From Actinomycetota bacterium (lineage in GTDB: Bacteria > Actinomycetota > Actinomycetes > S36-B12 > UBA5976), in the NCBI GenBank assembly GCA_009923495.1, contig RFTJ01000010.1:1-42299 (forward strand): a stretch of 42,299 bases of DNA, in the 5' to 3' direction. The number at the start of each line of letters is the position of its first letter. The first letter of the stretch is position 1. This document shows positions 23,897 through 32,883 of this stretch, piece after piece. A program made the translations under genes and the position numbers. The notes beneath the pieces are model-generated. The model was given only the letters and a program-made list of their open reading frames with translations. It had not been told where the DNA came from and did not search any database.

Positions 23897-24708
23897 GAAT
23901 AACTAACTCGTAGTTGGCGTACCAAGCGCCAATAAAATGGCACTAAGACGATCCCCATTCCAACCAAGCCACTGATTGCGGTATCTGGTTGATCAAGAAA
24001 TGGCTTGAACCAACCAATGTTCGCGATGAAACTACCTAGCCACACCCAGGCCACTGCTAAAAATGGGACCAGGTCTAAGTTGCGAACTTCAGGTTTGGCT
24101 AATTCGAAATCGAGACTCGAATTTTTTGGCAGAACTGCGCTCAGAACAGCGAAGACAATGACAGCAGTCATGAGCCAGCCGAAGAAATTGCTCAGGGGAA
24201 TATCGTTAGATTCTCGGCTGGCATAACCGTGCCAAGTCCAAAATCCTTCTGTCACCATTTGGGGATCGAGAAACAAGTCCCAAGTAGCCATTAACCAGCT
24301 TGCGATGGCGATCTGCCAGATTCGACTTACAGTTAACCGAATTGCAATCAACCAACAGGGATACATCATCATGAACCAGGCCAGTGGAATGAGTAATGGC
24401 ACTTGCCAAAGCTGCCAGCCCAGTGTCGGGGCATAGGAATAGTTCCCGAATGGTAGGCCAGTGTGCACTCCAATTACTTCGGCCAAAAACGAAAGTGACA
24501 GCACCGCAAATAGAAATGTGAGTACAAATTTCGTTCCCCGATAAACAAAGGCATGAATTGTCGACTCAGCAAAGAAACTAAGCACACCCAAGATTGTCAG
24601 TACTGTTCGAGTGTGGCCACTGGCAATTGGCCAAGCAATGTTGAATGCAATGGTAAGTACCAATAAAGCGGCTGGCACAATTTTGAGGCGCAGTTGCAGA
24701 TTACTCAT
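23893..24708 (-). CDS. cruF: Carotenoid 1,2-hydratase (CruF family)
   Basis: About 271 residues and seven or eight membrane helices. Diagnostic blocks of the CruF/bisanhydrobacterioruberin-hydratase family are clear: EVIGVHTGLPFGNYSY, VPLLIPLAWFMMMYP, WDLFLDPQMVTEGFWTW and IPLSNFFGWL. CruF adds water across the C-1,2 double bond of the acyclic psi end to give a tertiary 1-hydroxyl. GTG 24717 is an alternative start, but ATG 24708 overlaps the crtA stop (ATGAGTAA) in the usual coupled way and is chosen. A hydratase needs an uncyclised end, so this gene implies that the cyclase leaves one end open. CrtEb-type lycopene elongase is absent, so a C50 bacterioruberin-like product is not supported by this window. 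Confidence 0.86.
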   Translation of the reverse strand: MSNLQLRLKIVPAALLVLTIAFNIAWPIASGHTRTVLTILGVLSFFAESTIHAFVYRGTKFVLTFLFAVLSLSFLAEVIGVHTGLPFGNYSYAPTLGWQLWQVPLLIPLAWFMMMYPCWLIAIRLTVSRIWQIAIASWLMATWDLFLDPQMVTEGFWTWHGYASRESNDIPLSNFFGWLMTAVIVFAVLSAVLPKNSSLDFELAKPEVRNLDLVPFLAVAWVWLGSFIANIGWFKPFLDQPDTAISGLVGMGIVLVPFYWRLVRQLRVSYS

Positions 24709-25420
24709 TGCCGTCACCCAGATCTATCTGGTCAAGATTTGCTCCGGCCAACTCACCAGTTGCCCGCAATACCTTAAACCGAGCGAAAAGTTCTTCAGCG
24801 TACCAACCTGTTTCGGCAGTGCGAGCCACTACCTTTTGATGTGGCTGTTGCCGGGAGGCAAATTGAGTAATGGCATCCATACTGTGCCAAACACTAAAGG
24901 TTCCTTGCAGACCAACCGGTGCTTCTCCAATACCAATTGAGGCGATTAGCCCATCGGTCTTATTTAGGTCAAAGGAAACAGGGGGGACCGCACGCCAGAA
25001 ACTAATCCACCATCTTGGTTTTATCCGTGCTCGGGTTAACGCTGCTGTTGGCCCTGTCCATCGCGAAGTCACTTCCGGCTTAAACGGATTCTGCTTTTGC
25101 CAGGAACCTTTGGCGCTCAGTGGCTCAAGTTCTAGGTGCGCATGAGTTTTTGAAATGGCTTGCCACTGTGCCAACACTTTACTTTCTCGAAATGCTTGGT
25201 GTTTTGACTCTTGCGTCCAAACACTCAAAATTGCCCATTGGGTTGGATCTGCGTCCCGAATAGTAAAGGTGCGACCTGAACCAGTGCCCATAAGTTTCCA
25301 AAAAGAAAGTCCATCGGTTCGACGAATTGGCCTGCGCTGCAAACCCATTAGGAGAAATGCGCGTGGGATGTGTTTGCGCTCAACCGTCCAAACATCAAGG
25401 ACGACGAACTGTTTACCCAT
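24701..25420 (-). CDS. crtA: CrtA-like carotenoid oxygenase (spheroidene monooxygenase family)
   Basis: A 239-residue soluble-looking protein, the same length as purple-bacterial CrtA (about 241). Matching features are the opening VLDVWTVERKHIPRAFLLM, the SFWKLMGTGSGRTF motif (family SFWKLxGxGxGxxF), WAILSVW, then GLIASIGIGEAPVGLQGTFSVW and the C-terminal GWYAEELFARFKVL. CrtA adds a 2-keto group to 1-hydroxy or 1-methoxy psi ends in spheroidenone synthesis. Here it is the first gene of crtA-cruF-cruG-crtD, overlapping cruF by 8 bases. It may instead stop at 2-hydroxylation, which would provide the hydroxyl used by the CruG-like enzyme; this is speculation. The gene begins 36 bases after the gabT stop. 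Confidence 0.75.
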   Translation of the reverse strand: MGKQFVVLDVWTVERKHIPRAFLLMGLQRRPIRRTDGLSFWKLMGTGSGRTFTIRDADPTQWAILSVWTQESKHQAFRESKVLAQWQAISKTHAHLELEPLSAKGSWQKQNPFKPEVTSRWTGPTAALTRARIKPRWWISFWRAVPPVSFDLNKTDGLIASIGIGEAPVGLQGTFSVWHSMDAITQFASRQQPHQKVVARTAETGWYAEELFARFKVLRATGELAGANLDQIDLGDGNE

Positions 25421-25456
25421 GTAACTAGTGTGTCGTACCTAGGGTGTGATGTCTGC

Positions 25457-26781
25457 TCAGGCGGTAGCTGAAACGAATTGTTCGTGGATGATTTGTAGTG
25501 CCTCTTCCAATAACTGATCTGAGATCACCAGTGGCGGCAAGAAGCGCAACACATTTCCATAAGTGCCAGCGGTAAGCACCACTAGGCCGTTTGCGTGACA
25601 GCCCTTAGCTACTTTTGCTGTTAGTTCTGCATCTGCTTGTTTGGTGCCAGGCTTTACTACCTCAACGGCAATCATCGCGCCCCGACCACGAACATCTCCG
25701 ATCACACCAGTTTGACTGGAAATAGCATGCAGCCGCGGCAACATGATGGCCTCGATTTGCCGAGCTCGATCGACCAGATTGAGCTTCTCCATAGTTTCAA
25801 TCGATCCAAGTGCGCCAGCGCAAGCAACGGGATTGCCGCCATAGGTGCCACCAAGGCCACCGGGATGAATGCGATCCATGATTTCAGCACGGCCAGTTAC
25901 TCCAGCAAGTGGCATTCCACCAGCAATTCCTTTGGCTGTAGTGATTAGGTCTGGGACAATGCCTTCGAACTCGCTGGCAAACCAGTTTCCGGTTCGGCAA
26001 AAACCTGTCTGAACTTCATCGGCAATAAACAAAATCCCTTGAGCCTTTGCGTAATCAACTAGGGCCGATATAAATCCAGGAGCCGGCACGACAAAGCCAC
26101 CTTCGCCTTGTATCGGCTCGAGCACAATTGCTGCGATGTTACTTCCACCAGCGAAGCAGCTTGCTCACCGGTTAGTTCATCGTGATAGGGATATGAGGTA
26201 GCGAAGCGATAAATCTCTGGCGCAAATGGGCCAAAAGTATGTTTGTACGGCATGTTCTTAGCGGTCATGCCAAGCGTTAGGTTTGTCCGACCATGATATC
26301 CGTGTTCAAATACTGCGATTGCTTGCCGACCAGTAGCACTTCGGGCAATCTTGACCGCGTTCTCCACCGCTTCGGCGCCTGTATTGAAAAGGGCAGAACG
26401 TTTTTCGTGTGAGCCCGGAGTAAGTCTATTTAGCGCCTCACACACCTCGACATATTCTTCGTACTCGGTGACCATGAAGCAGGTATGCGTGAAGTCTTTA
26501 ACTTGGGCGATAACGCGGTCAACGACAGCGGGAGCAGAGTTGCCCACACTGGTTACTGCGATACCAGAACCAAAGTCAATTAACTGATTGCCATCAACAT
26601 CGACAACTATTCCGCCACCAGCTTGGATAACAAATATGGGCAGGGTAGCGCCGACTCCAGCACTGACTGCTCTAGTTCGACGAAGGTGAAGTGCTTGTGA
26701 TTGCGGTCCTGGAATAGCAGTGGCTAAGACTCGCTTCTGAACGATTCCGTTGACGACGCTATCGGTATTTTGTGCAGTCAT
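25457..26781 (-). pseudogene. gabT: 4-aminobutyrate aminotransferase (gabT), split by a frame disruption
   Basis: Two consecutive frames together make one GabT. The first (26781 to about 26150) has DFGSGIAVTSVGN, ALFNTGAEAVENAVKIAR, FEHGYHGRTNLTLGMTAKN and ends in normal sequence at YHDELTGEQAAS. The second (about 26149 to 25457) resumes with GGSNIAAIVLEPIQGEGG and continues with ADEVQTGFCRTG and the PLP-lysine block TTAKGIAGGMPLAG to a normal C-terminus. Changing frame requires re-reading one base. Relatives usually have about ten residues between the EQAA and GGSN blocks, and here about three, so a deletion of roughly 25 bases is likely. No slippery heptamer is present. The enzyme converts GABA to succinic semialdehyde, the substrate of the divergent dehydrogenase. 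Strain lesion versus assembly error is open. Confidence 0.82.
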
Positions 26782-26787
26782 GATGCA

Positions 26788-26812
26788 ATCGTATCCACAA
26801 GGGGCGTACCGT
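26788..26812. promoter_or_regulatory. Back-to-back -10-like boxes for gabT and the aldehyde dehydrogenase
   Basis: On the minus strand TACGAT (26788-26793) is 6 bases before the gabT ATG at 26781. On the plus strand TACCGT (26807-26812) is 6 bases before ATG 26819. Both genes therefore appear leaderless and share a 37-base divergent promoter region. The choice of ATG 26819 over the earlier in-frame starts rests on this. Confidence 0.5.
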
Positions 26813-26818
26813 AGGGGT

Positions 26819-28258
26819 ATGAAATCTGCCTACCCGTTTTGGATCGCCGGAAAGGCCACGGTGAGTGACCAGATTGTTCAGGTTAACCACCCAACCGGTG
26901 GCCTTGTGGCCGAACACTATTTGCCAACAGATGATGATGTTGAGCGTGCAGTTGCTGCCGCTTGGTCAGTCAGGCACGAGGCAGCGGCAACATCGGCTGC
27001 TAAGCGAGCCGCCGCGTTGATGCATGTCTCAAATCAGTTGCAGGCACGCCATGAGGAGGTTGCCCGAATCATCACGGACGAAGGCGGTAAGCCGATTATG
27101 TGGTCGCGCGTTGAGGTTAATCGCGCAATCAGTACTTTTAGATGGGCAGCAGAAGAAGCTAGGCGATTTGGCGGGGAACTTCAACGCATCGACACAGATG
27201 CAACAAGTGAAGGGCGCATCGGTGTCATTCGAAGGTTTCCGCTGGGCCCAGTGCTGGGGATTGCACCATTTAATTTCCCACTCAATTTAGTTGCACACAA
27301 AGTAGCTCCTGCGTTAGCAGTCGGTGCTCCGATCATCATCAAGCCGGCCGCAGCCACACCGATTAGCGCACTGATTCTTGGTGAAATCCTGAGTGAGACT
27401 GATCTACCGGCAGGAATGTGGTCGATTCTGCCAATCTCTCGTGAAGCGACCTCACGAATCACAACCGATGAACGCTTGCCAATTTTGTCCTTCACGGGAT
27501 CAGATACCGTCGGCTATGAGATTCAAAAACTAATCCCGCATAAACATGTCATCCTCGAATTAGGTGGCAATGCTGCCGCTGTAGTGCTTGACGACTGGTC
27601 AAGTGAACAAGACATCGAATTCGCCGCCACCCGGATTGCAACATTCGGTGCGTCACAAGCTGGGCAATCCTGTATTTCGGTGCAGCGCGTGATAATTCAT
27701 GATGCGATTTACGACAAAATTGTGCCGAAGATAGTCGACAAAACACAAGCCCTTACGCTAACTGATGCCTACGATGAGAAAACAGTTGTCGGGCCACTGA
27801 TTAATGAGGCTAATGCTCAGCGAGTTGAGCAATGGGTTGATGAAGCAGTGGCTGGCGGTGCAAAGGTTTTAACCGGAGGTCAGCGTGATGGCGCTTATTA
27901 CCAAGCAACGGTTCTTACTGATGTGCCCGGTAAGGCAAAAGTTTCAGCATGTGAAGTATTCGGACCAGTTATCGTGCTCACTCGTGTTAAGTCAACGGAA
28001 GAAGCCTTCGCGGTAGTCAATGACTCGGATTACGGTTTACAAGCTGGAGTATTCACTCATGACATACAAACAGCATTTTTGGCGCAAAGTACCTTGGAAG
28101 TTGGCGGCGTTATCATCGGAGATGTGCCAGCTTTCCGGGCAGATCACATGCCTTATGGTGGCTTGAAAAATTCTGGAGTGGGTAAAGAAGGTGTGCGTTG
28201 GGCAATGGAAGATTTAACCCACGAGCGCATCATGGTGCTCACTGACTTAACGCTCTAG
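26819..28258 (+). CDS. Aldehyde dehydrogenase, probable succinate-semialdehyde dehydrogenase
   Basis: A 479-residue NAD(P)-dependent aldehyde dehydrogenase. The cofactor region PLGPVLGIAPFNFPLNL, the catalytic Glu247 in ILELGG, and the nucleophile Cys285 in GQSCISVQRV are all present, followed by EVFGPVIVL and PYGGLKNSGVGKEG. Divergence from gabT suggests that it oxidises succinic semialdehyde to succinate, feeding GABA carbon into the TCA cycle. Other aldehydes (lactaldehyde, aminobutyraldehyde) remain possible, since the family is broad. ATG 26819 is chosen because it has a -10-like box 6 bases ahead and gives the usual N-terminus FWIAGKAT; longer in-frame starts run into the gabT coding region. 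The gene itself is intact, unlike gabT. It ends 3 bases before dxr. Confidence 0.86.
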   Translation: MKSAYPFWIAGKATVSDQIVQVNHPTGGLVAEHYLPTDDDVERAVAAAWSVRHEAAATSAAKRAAALMHVSNQLQARHEEVARIITDEGGKPIMWSRVEVNRAISTFRWAAEEARRFGGELQRIDTDATSEGRIGVIRRFPLGPVLGIAPFNFPLNLVAHKVAPALAVGAPIIIKPAAATPISALILGEILSETDLPAGMWSILPISREATSRITTDERLPILSFTGSDTVGYEIQKLIPHKHVILELGGNAAAVVLDDWSSEQDIEFAATRIATFGASQAGQSCISVQRVIIHDAIYDKIVPKIVDKTQALTLTDAYDEKTVVGPLINEANAQRVEQWVDEAVAGGAKVLTGGQRDGAYYQATVLTDVPGKAKVSACEVFGPVIVLTRVKSTEEAFAVVNDSDYGLQAGVFTHDIQTAFLAQSTLEVGGVIIGDVPAFRADHMPYGGLKNSGVGKEGVRWAMEDLTHERIMVLTDLTL

Positions 28259-28261
28259 TAG

Positions 28262-29467
28262 GTGACCGAAATTTCTAAATCGACACCCCGCCGAATCGTA
28301 ATTCTTGGCGCTACTGGATCAATTGGCAAACAGGCATTAGAGATTGTCGAAAATAATCCTGACCTATTCCAAGTGGTTGGACTTTCAGCTGGTAGCAATC
28401 TGGAGTTACTTGCCCAACAGGCAATCAAATTCAGCGTTGACTCGGTTGCCATTGCAGATGAGACCAGGGCTGAGCAACTAATTCAGATTTTGCAGGACAA
28501 GGCAAATGGGAAAGCAATTCCCAAGGTGCTCGCTGGAGCGAATGGCGCTGCCGCACTTGCCTCCAGCCAATGCGATGTCGTTCTGAACGGCATCACTGGC
28601 TCTGCCGGACTGCTACCAACAGTTGCTACCTTGAAGGCCGGCACCCAGTTGGCATTGGCCAATAAAGAATCCCTCGTAATCGGTGGCCGGGCCGTAACTT
28701 CGTTAGCCCAGCCAGGGCAGATTGTCCCGGTTGATTCAGAACATTCGGCACTAGCTCAGTGTTTGCGCTCAGGTAGCAAATCCGAGGTGCGAAAACTTAT
28801 TCTCACCGCCAGCGGCGGCCCATTTCGCAATGCGACGGCCGAGCAATTAGCTGGTGTGACAGTCGAACAAGCTCTAAATCATCCAACTTGGACCATGGGG
28901 CCCGTGGTCACAATCAATTCTGCAACGATGTTCAACAAGGGTCTTGAAATTATTGAGGCACATTTACTTTTTTCTGTTCCATTGGATCGAATTGAAGTTG
29001 TCGTTCATCCACAATCAGTCGTTCACTCAATGGTGGAATTTATTGATGGTTCAACAATTGCGCAAGCAAGTCCGCCCGATATGCACCTGCCGATTGCACT
29101 AGGGCTAGCTTGGCCAGACCGGGTGGCCGACAGTAGCGCCGCTTGCGATTGGTCGAGTGCTACCCAGTGGTCGTTTGAGCCAGTTAATGACGAGTTATTT
29201 CCGGCCGTGCAAACCGCCAAGCGAGTTGGGCAACTTGCCGGCACTGCGCCTGCGGTTATGAATGCTGCCAACGAAGTGGCAGTGGATCTTTTTCTAGGTG
29301 AGAAACTTCCATATCTGGGCATAATGCAATTAGTACAAGCAACAGTTGAGCAGCACATCATCAGCGGATTCGTGTCGGATGAACACCTGACAATTGAGGA
29401 TGTAATTAGGGCCAGTGACTGGGCGACGAACTTTGCCCGGCAACTAAATGAGCGCGGGAGTAGTTAA
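28262..29467 (+). CDS. dxr: 1-deoxy-D-xylulose 5-phosphate reductoisomerase
   Basis: A 401-residue MEP-pathway enzyme that converts DXP to 2-C-methylerythritol 4-phosphate with NADPH. The NADPH motif GATGSIG is at residues 16-22. The metal and substrate site VDSEHSA gives Asp158 and Glu160, and ASGGPFR, NHPTWTMG and NAANEVAV follow as in the family. Start GTG 28262 is 3 bases after the dehydrogenase stop, and the stop shares one base with the rseP start (TAATG). It is the first gene of dxr-rseP-ispG-GNAT, the order known from Mycobacterium. It supplies isoprenoid precursors needed by the carotenoid genes in the same window. Confidence 0.95.
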   Translation: MTEISKSTPRRIVILGATGSIGKQALEIVENNPDLFQVVGLSAGSNLELLAQQAIKFSVDSVAIADETRAEQLIQILQDKANGKAIPKVLAGANGAAALASSQCDVVLNGITGSAGLLPTVATLKAGTQLALANKESLVIGGRAVTSLAQPGQIVPVDSEHSALAQCLRSGSKSEVRKLILTASGGPFRNATAEQLAGVTVEQALNHPTWTMGPVVTINSATMFNKGLEIIEAHLLFSVPLDRIEVVVHPQSVVHSMVEFIDGSTIAQASPPDMHLPIALGLAWPDRVADSSAACDWSSATQWSFEPVNDELFPAVQTAKRVGQLAGTAPAVMNAANEVAVDLFLGEKLPYLGIMQLVQATVEQHIISGFVSDEHLTIEDVIRASDWATNFARQLNERGSS

Positions 29468-30771
29468 TGTCGGGATTGCTCGGAGTCGTCATCTTCGTTT
29501 TGTCGCTTCTGGCATCAATCGGATTGCACGAACTGGGTCACATGTTGCCAGCTAAGCGCTTTGGCGTCCGAGTAAGTCAGTACATGATTGGCTTTGGCCC
29601 CACACTTTGGTCTAAATCAAAAGGAGACACCGAATACGGACTAAAGGCCATACCGCTTGGTGGCTATGTTCGAATAGTCGGGATGTTCGGACCACGCAGA
29701 AAACCACTTGTCGAGGGTGAAGAGGGAACCTTCACTTCGTTAATTGAAGGCGCTCGAGCGGCCTCACTTCAAGAGATTCGTGAAGGCGAAGAAGATAGGG
29801 CGTTCTATTTACTATCTGCCCCAAAGAAATTTATCGTCATGTTCGGCGGACCATTCACCAATTTCCTCATCGCCTGCGTATTGATCTCAATTGCAAATGT
29901 TGGCCTTGGACTTTCAACTCCAACCACGACCATTGCCAAAGTGGTTGATTGCGTTCCAACGACTGCTAACCCCGAAGGAATCCTGTCAACGGATAATTCG
30001 TGTGGCAGTGGTCTATTTTCGCCGGCTTATTCGGCTGGACTAAAACCTGGCGACCAGTTGGTTTCGGTAAATGGCGTGACGCTGACTGACTGGCTTTCGC
30101 TGGGAACAGTTATTGATCCGCTAGCCGGCAAGCGGGCGACGATTCAAATTCTGCGCGATGGCGAAAAGCAGTCTCTGAGTATCAAACTGGCAAGGCGCGA
30201 GATTCCAGTTTACGACGAGCAAGGCAACGACACTGGCAAGAAGGAAACAGTCGGCTTTGTCGGAATTCGGCCACAGAATGCCACGGAACGAAGAAATATT
30301 CTGGAAATGCCTGGCTACATATATGGGCAAGTTAAAACAACCTTGCGCGCGCTGCTCTCATTCCCAAAAGCTACGTTAAGCATGAGTGAGACTTTGGTCA
30401 CCTCAAAGCCCCGAGATGAAAATGGGCCAATCAGCGTTGTTGGCATCAGTCAAGTCAGTGGGCAAATCGCTACTGAAGATTCAGTTGCAATATCAGACAA
30501 GATTTATGCATTTCTCATGCTGATTGCATCAATCAACATGTTCCTCTTCATCTTCAATTTGGTACCTGTGTTACCGCTAGATGGTGGTCACATTGCTGGA
30601 GCTATTTACGAAGGCCTCAGAAAGCAGCTGGCCAGATTGCGTAAAAAGCCCGATCCTGGGCCCGTTGACACCGCCCGAATGATGCCGATGGCACTGCTAA
30701 TGGGAGTGTTTCTAATCTCAATTGCCGTGCTGTCGATTCTGCTGGATTTGATAAAGCCCATCTCGTTCTAG
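29467..30771 (+). CDS. rseP: Site-2-type intramembrane zinc metalloprotease (RseP/Rip1 family)
   Basis: A 434-residue M50 peptidase. The first membrane helix carries the zinc motif HELGH (21-25) and the last conserved region has VLPLDGGH, with Asp372 as the third zinc ligand. A PDZ domain lies between (about 175-260), with [15 protein letters not shown] further membrane helix is seen at about 400-425. The family cuts anti-sigma factors within the membrane during regulated proteolysis. An extra acidic stretch around residues 80-110 ([17 protein letters not shown]) is soluble and unassigned. Its start overlaps the dxr stop by one base. The substrate is not encoded nearby. Confidence 0.93.
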   Translation: MSGLLGVVIFVLSLLASIGLHELGHMLPAKRFGVRVSQYMIGFGPTLWSKSKGDTEYGLKAIPLGGYVRIVGMFGPRRKPLVEGEEGTFTSLIEGARAASLQEIREGEEDRAFYLLSAPKKFIVMFGGPFTNFLIACVLISIANVGLGLSTPTTTIAKVVDCVPTTANPEGILSTDNSCGSGLFSPAYSAGLKPGDQLVSVNGVTLTDWLSLGTVIDPLAGKRATIQILRDGEKQSLSIKLARREIPVYDEQGNDTGKKETVGFVGIRPQNATERRNILEMPGYIYGQVKTTLRALLSFPKATLSMSETLVTSKPRDENGPISVVGISQVSGQIATEDSVAISDKIYAFLMLIASINMFLFIFNLVPVLPLDGGHIAGAIYEGLRKQLARLRKKPDPGPVDTARMMPMALLMGVFLISIAVLSILLDLIKPISF

Positions 30772-30805
30772 TCACCTGCATCAGGCAGAAATTAGTGGCG
30801 TGCCC

Positions 30806-30811
30806 GATAAT
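30806..30811 (+). promoter_or_regulatory. -10-like box for ispG, leaderless arrangement
   Basis: GATAAT (5 of 6 to TATAAT) is exactly 6 bases upstream of ATG 30818. No good -35 was found. It lies inside the longer alternative ORF that begins at GTG 30800. Confidence 0.42.
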
Positions 30812-30817
30812 AGAAAC

Positions 30818-31972
30818 ATGTCAGCACCGATTGGAATGCCAGAGCTTCCCCCTCCCGTATTAGCCCCACGTCGGAAAAGTCGACAGCTGTTACTGCGTCA
30901 CGATAAGAGTCCCGTTTTAGTCGGTGGCGGAGCGCCAGTTAGTGTCCAATCAATGGCCACCACACTGACCGCCGACATAAATTCAACGCTTCAGCAAATT
31001 GCTGAGTTGACGGCATCTGGCTGCCAGATAGTGCGCGTGGCTGTGCCGAGTCAGGATGACGCAGATGCCCTGCCGATTATTGCTAAGAAGAGCAGTATTC
31101 CAGTTATCGCTGACATCCACTTCCAACCCAAATACGTATTTGCCGCAATCGATGCTGGCGTGGCAGCGGTACGAGTAAATCCGGGCAACATTAAACAGTT
31201 CGATGACAAGGTCAAAGAGATTGCCAAAGCAGCAGGTGAAACTGGAACACCAATTCGTATCGGCGTGAATGCTGGAAGTTTGGATAAGCGACTTTTGGAG
31301 AAGTACGGCAAAGCGACTCCAGAGGCACTAGTTGAGTCAGCGCTCTGGGAGTGCTCACTTTTTGAAGAACATGGTTTCCGCGATCTAAAAATTTCGGTTA
31401 AGCACCACGACCCAGTGGTTATGGTGCAGGCTTATCGGTTACTTGCTGAACAGTGTGACTACCCATTGCACTTGGGGGTAACTGAGGCCGGTCCACAGTT
31501 CCAAGGAACCATCAAATCTGCGGTAGCTTTTGGTGCACTTTTATCACAAGGTATTGGCGACACAATTCGCGTTTCACTATCAGCACCACCAGTTGAAGAA
31601 GTAAAAGTCGGTATTCAAATTCTGGAGTCCTTGAATTTGAAACAGCGTGGCCTCGAGATTGTTTCGTGTCCATCTTGTGGCCGCGCTCAAGTTGATGTCT
31701 ACACCTTGGCAGAGCAGGTTACTGAAGGATTGAAAGACTTTGAAGTTCCTTTGCGTGTGGCAGTTATGGGCTGTGTGGTGAATGGACCTGGTGAAGCTCG
31801 CGAAGCCGATCTAGGTGTTGCCAGCGGAAATGGAAAGGGTCAGATTTTTGTTCGTGGCGAAGTTATCAAAACAGTTCCCGAATCAGAAATCGTAGCCACT
31901 TTGCTCGAGGAGGCACACAAACTAGCTGCTGAAATGGGCGAGACCGGAGCGCCAAGCGTTTCCATTTCATAA
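30818..31972 (+). CDS. ispG: 4-hydroxy-3-methylbut-2-en-1-yl diphosphate synthase (IspG/GcpE)
   Basis: A 384-residue iron-sulfur enzyme of the MEP pathway. The cluster ligands are spaced as expected: counting from GTG 30800 they are Cys290 and Cys293 (CPSCGR), Cys325 and Glu332 (CVVNGPGE), i.e. C-x2-C-x31-C-x6-[27 protein letters not shown] and GVNAGSLD are standard TIM-barrel blocks. It reduces methylerythritol cyclodiphosphate to HMBPP. GTG 30800 would add six residues; ATG 30818 is preferred for the -10-like box 6 bases upstream. It follows rseP by a short gap and precedes the GNAT gene by 2 bases. Confidence 0.94.
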   Translation: MSAPIGMPELPPPVLAPRRKSRQLLLRHDKSPVLVGGGAPVSVQSMATTLTADINSTLQQIAELTASGCQIVRVAVPSQDDADALPIIAKKSSIPVIADIHFQPKYVFAAIDAGVAAVRVNPGNIKQFDDKVKEIAKAAGETGTPIRIGVNAGSLDKRLLEKYGKATPEALVESALWECSLFEEHGFRDLKISVKHHDPVVMVQAYRLLAEQCDYPLHLGVTEAGPQFQGTIKSAVAFGALLSQGIGDTIRVSLSAPPVEEVKVGIQILESLNLKQRGLEIVSCPSCGRAQVDVYTLAEQVTEGLKDFEVPLRVAVMGCVVNGPGEAREADLGVASGNGKGQIFVRGEVIKTVPESEIVATLLEEAHKLAAEMGETGAPSVSIS

Positions 31973-31974
31973 CG

Positions 31975-32814
31975 ATGGGGTTCGAACTCCGTCCAATCGA
32001 TGCCAACAGCCTCGACCAACTTAATGAACTTATTTGCGCTAATCCAGTTAGAAATAGTTACGTCGCATCCCGCCTAGAGCAACACGGTCTGGCTGGAATA
32101 AATCGCAGATCTTTGGAAATTGTGGGTGCTTTTGCTGGGCAGCGACTGGAGTCGGCGATGTTATTTGGCGCAAACTTGGTTCCGATAGCAACTACGCAGC
32201 CGACTCAGAAGGTTTTTGCCGACTTGTTGGTCCGACAAGGTCGTAAGTGCTCTTCGATTGTTGGTCCAGCAAATGAGGTGCTACAACTGTGGTCCATGCT
32301 CGAGCACGCATGGGGGCCGGCCCGAGCTATTCGGCCAAATCAACCACTGATGATGACCCAGACTCCAAGTCTGATTGCCGGCGATGATCGGGTCCACTAC
32401 TCATCCTTAACGGATTTAGATGTGATTTTTCCAGCTTGTGTTTCGATGTTTACTCAGGAAGTTGGCATCTCTCCTGTGGACAATGGCGGTGGGCCCGCTT
32501 ATCGAAATCGGATCAGTGAACTTATCTCCGCCAGACACTCGTTTGTTCGAATAGATAATGATCAAGTTACTTTCAAGACTGAAGTTGGCAGCGTAGGCGC
32601 TGGCGTTGCCCAGTTGCAGGGAGTTTGGGTGAATCCAGAATTGCGCGGTCAAGGTGTTGGGGCTTCTGCGCTTTCAACAGTGGTCAGATATGTGCTAGCT
32701 GACATTGCGCCAACCGTCAGCTTGTATGTGAATGATTTCAATAGGTCAGCCATCTCCGTCTATGAAAAAGTTGGCTTCAAGCAGGTTGACAGTTTCGCCA
32801 CCGTGCTTTTCTGA
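31975..32814 (+). CDS. GNAT-family N-acetyltransferase with N-terminal DUF4081-like region
   Basis: A 279-residue two-part protein. Residues ~1-130 form a region seen in actinobacterial GNAT proteins next to ispG (RNSYVASRLEQHGL, ESAMLFGANLVPI). Residues ~140-279 are a GNAT domain with the acetyl-CoA loop ELRGQGVGASALS and the C-terminal LYVNDFNRSAISVYEKVGF. The substrate is unknown; family members acetylate amines on small molecules or proteins. Its spacing (2 bases after ispG) makes it the last gene of the dxr operon. It corresponds in place to Rv2867c of M. tuberculosis, from memory of the order. Confidence 0.87.
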   Translation: MGFELRPIDANSLDQLNELICANPVRNSYVASRLEQHGLAGINRRSLEIVGAFAGQRLESAMLFGANLVPIATTQPTQKVFADLLVRQGRKCSSIVGPANEVLQLWSMLEHAWGPARAIRPNQPLMMTQTPSLIAGDDRVHYSSLTDLDVIFPACVSMFTQEVGISPVDNGGGPAYRNRISELISARHSFVRIDNDQVTFKTEVGSVGAGVAQLQGVWVNPELRGQGVGASALSTVVRYVLADIAPTVSLYVNDFNRSAISVYEKVGFKQVDSFATVLF

Positions 32815-32847
32815 TGACAGGTGAGTCGCTGCTGGCTTAGTTCTCGG

Positions 32848-32853
32848 TACGAT
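32848..32853 (+). promoter_or_regulatory. -10-like box upstream of proS
   Basis: TACGAT lies 30 bases before GTG 32884, and a good AAGGAG (32871-32876) sits 7 bases before the start, so here the transcript would have a short leader. The -35 is weak. Confidence 0.35.
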
Positions 32854-32883
32854 TAAGCAGTCTGAGTTTTAAGGAGCCACCTA

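Noticed and set aside
14530-25420. Retinal or rhodopsin genes (blh, actinorhodopsin) in the carotenoid island
   Set aside because: No protein resembling a carotene 15,15'-dioxygenase or a seven-helix rhodopsin was found in any frame of this window.
14530-25420. C50 carotenoid pathway (CrtEb / lycopene elongase)
   Set aside because: No UbiA-type prenyltransferase is present; the CDP-alcohol transferase has a different signature.
24870-25424. Plus-strand ORFs opposite crtA
   Set aside because: They shadow the crtA-like coding sequence and show no family features.
26050-26160. Programmed -1 frameshift in gabT
   Set aside because: No slippery heptamer or downstream stem is visible, and the linking segment is shorter than in relatives, so a deletion or assembly error is more likely.
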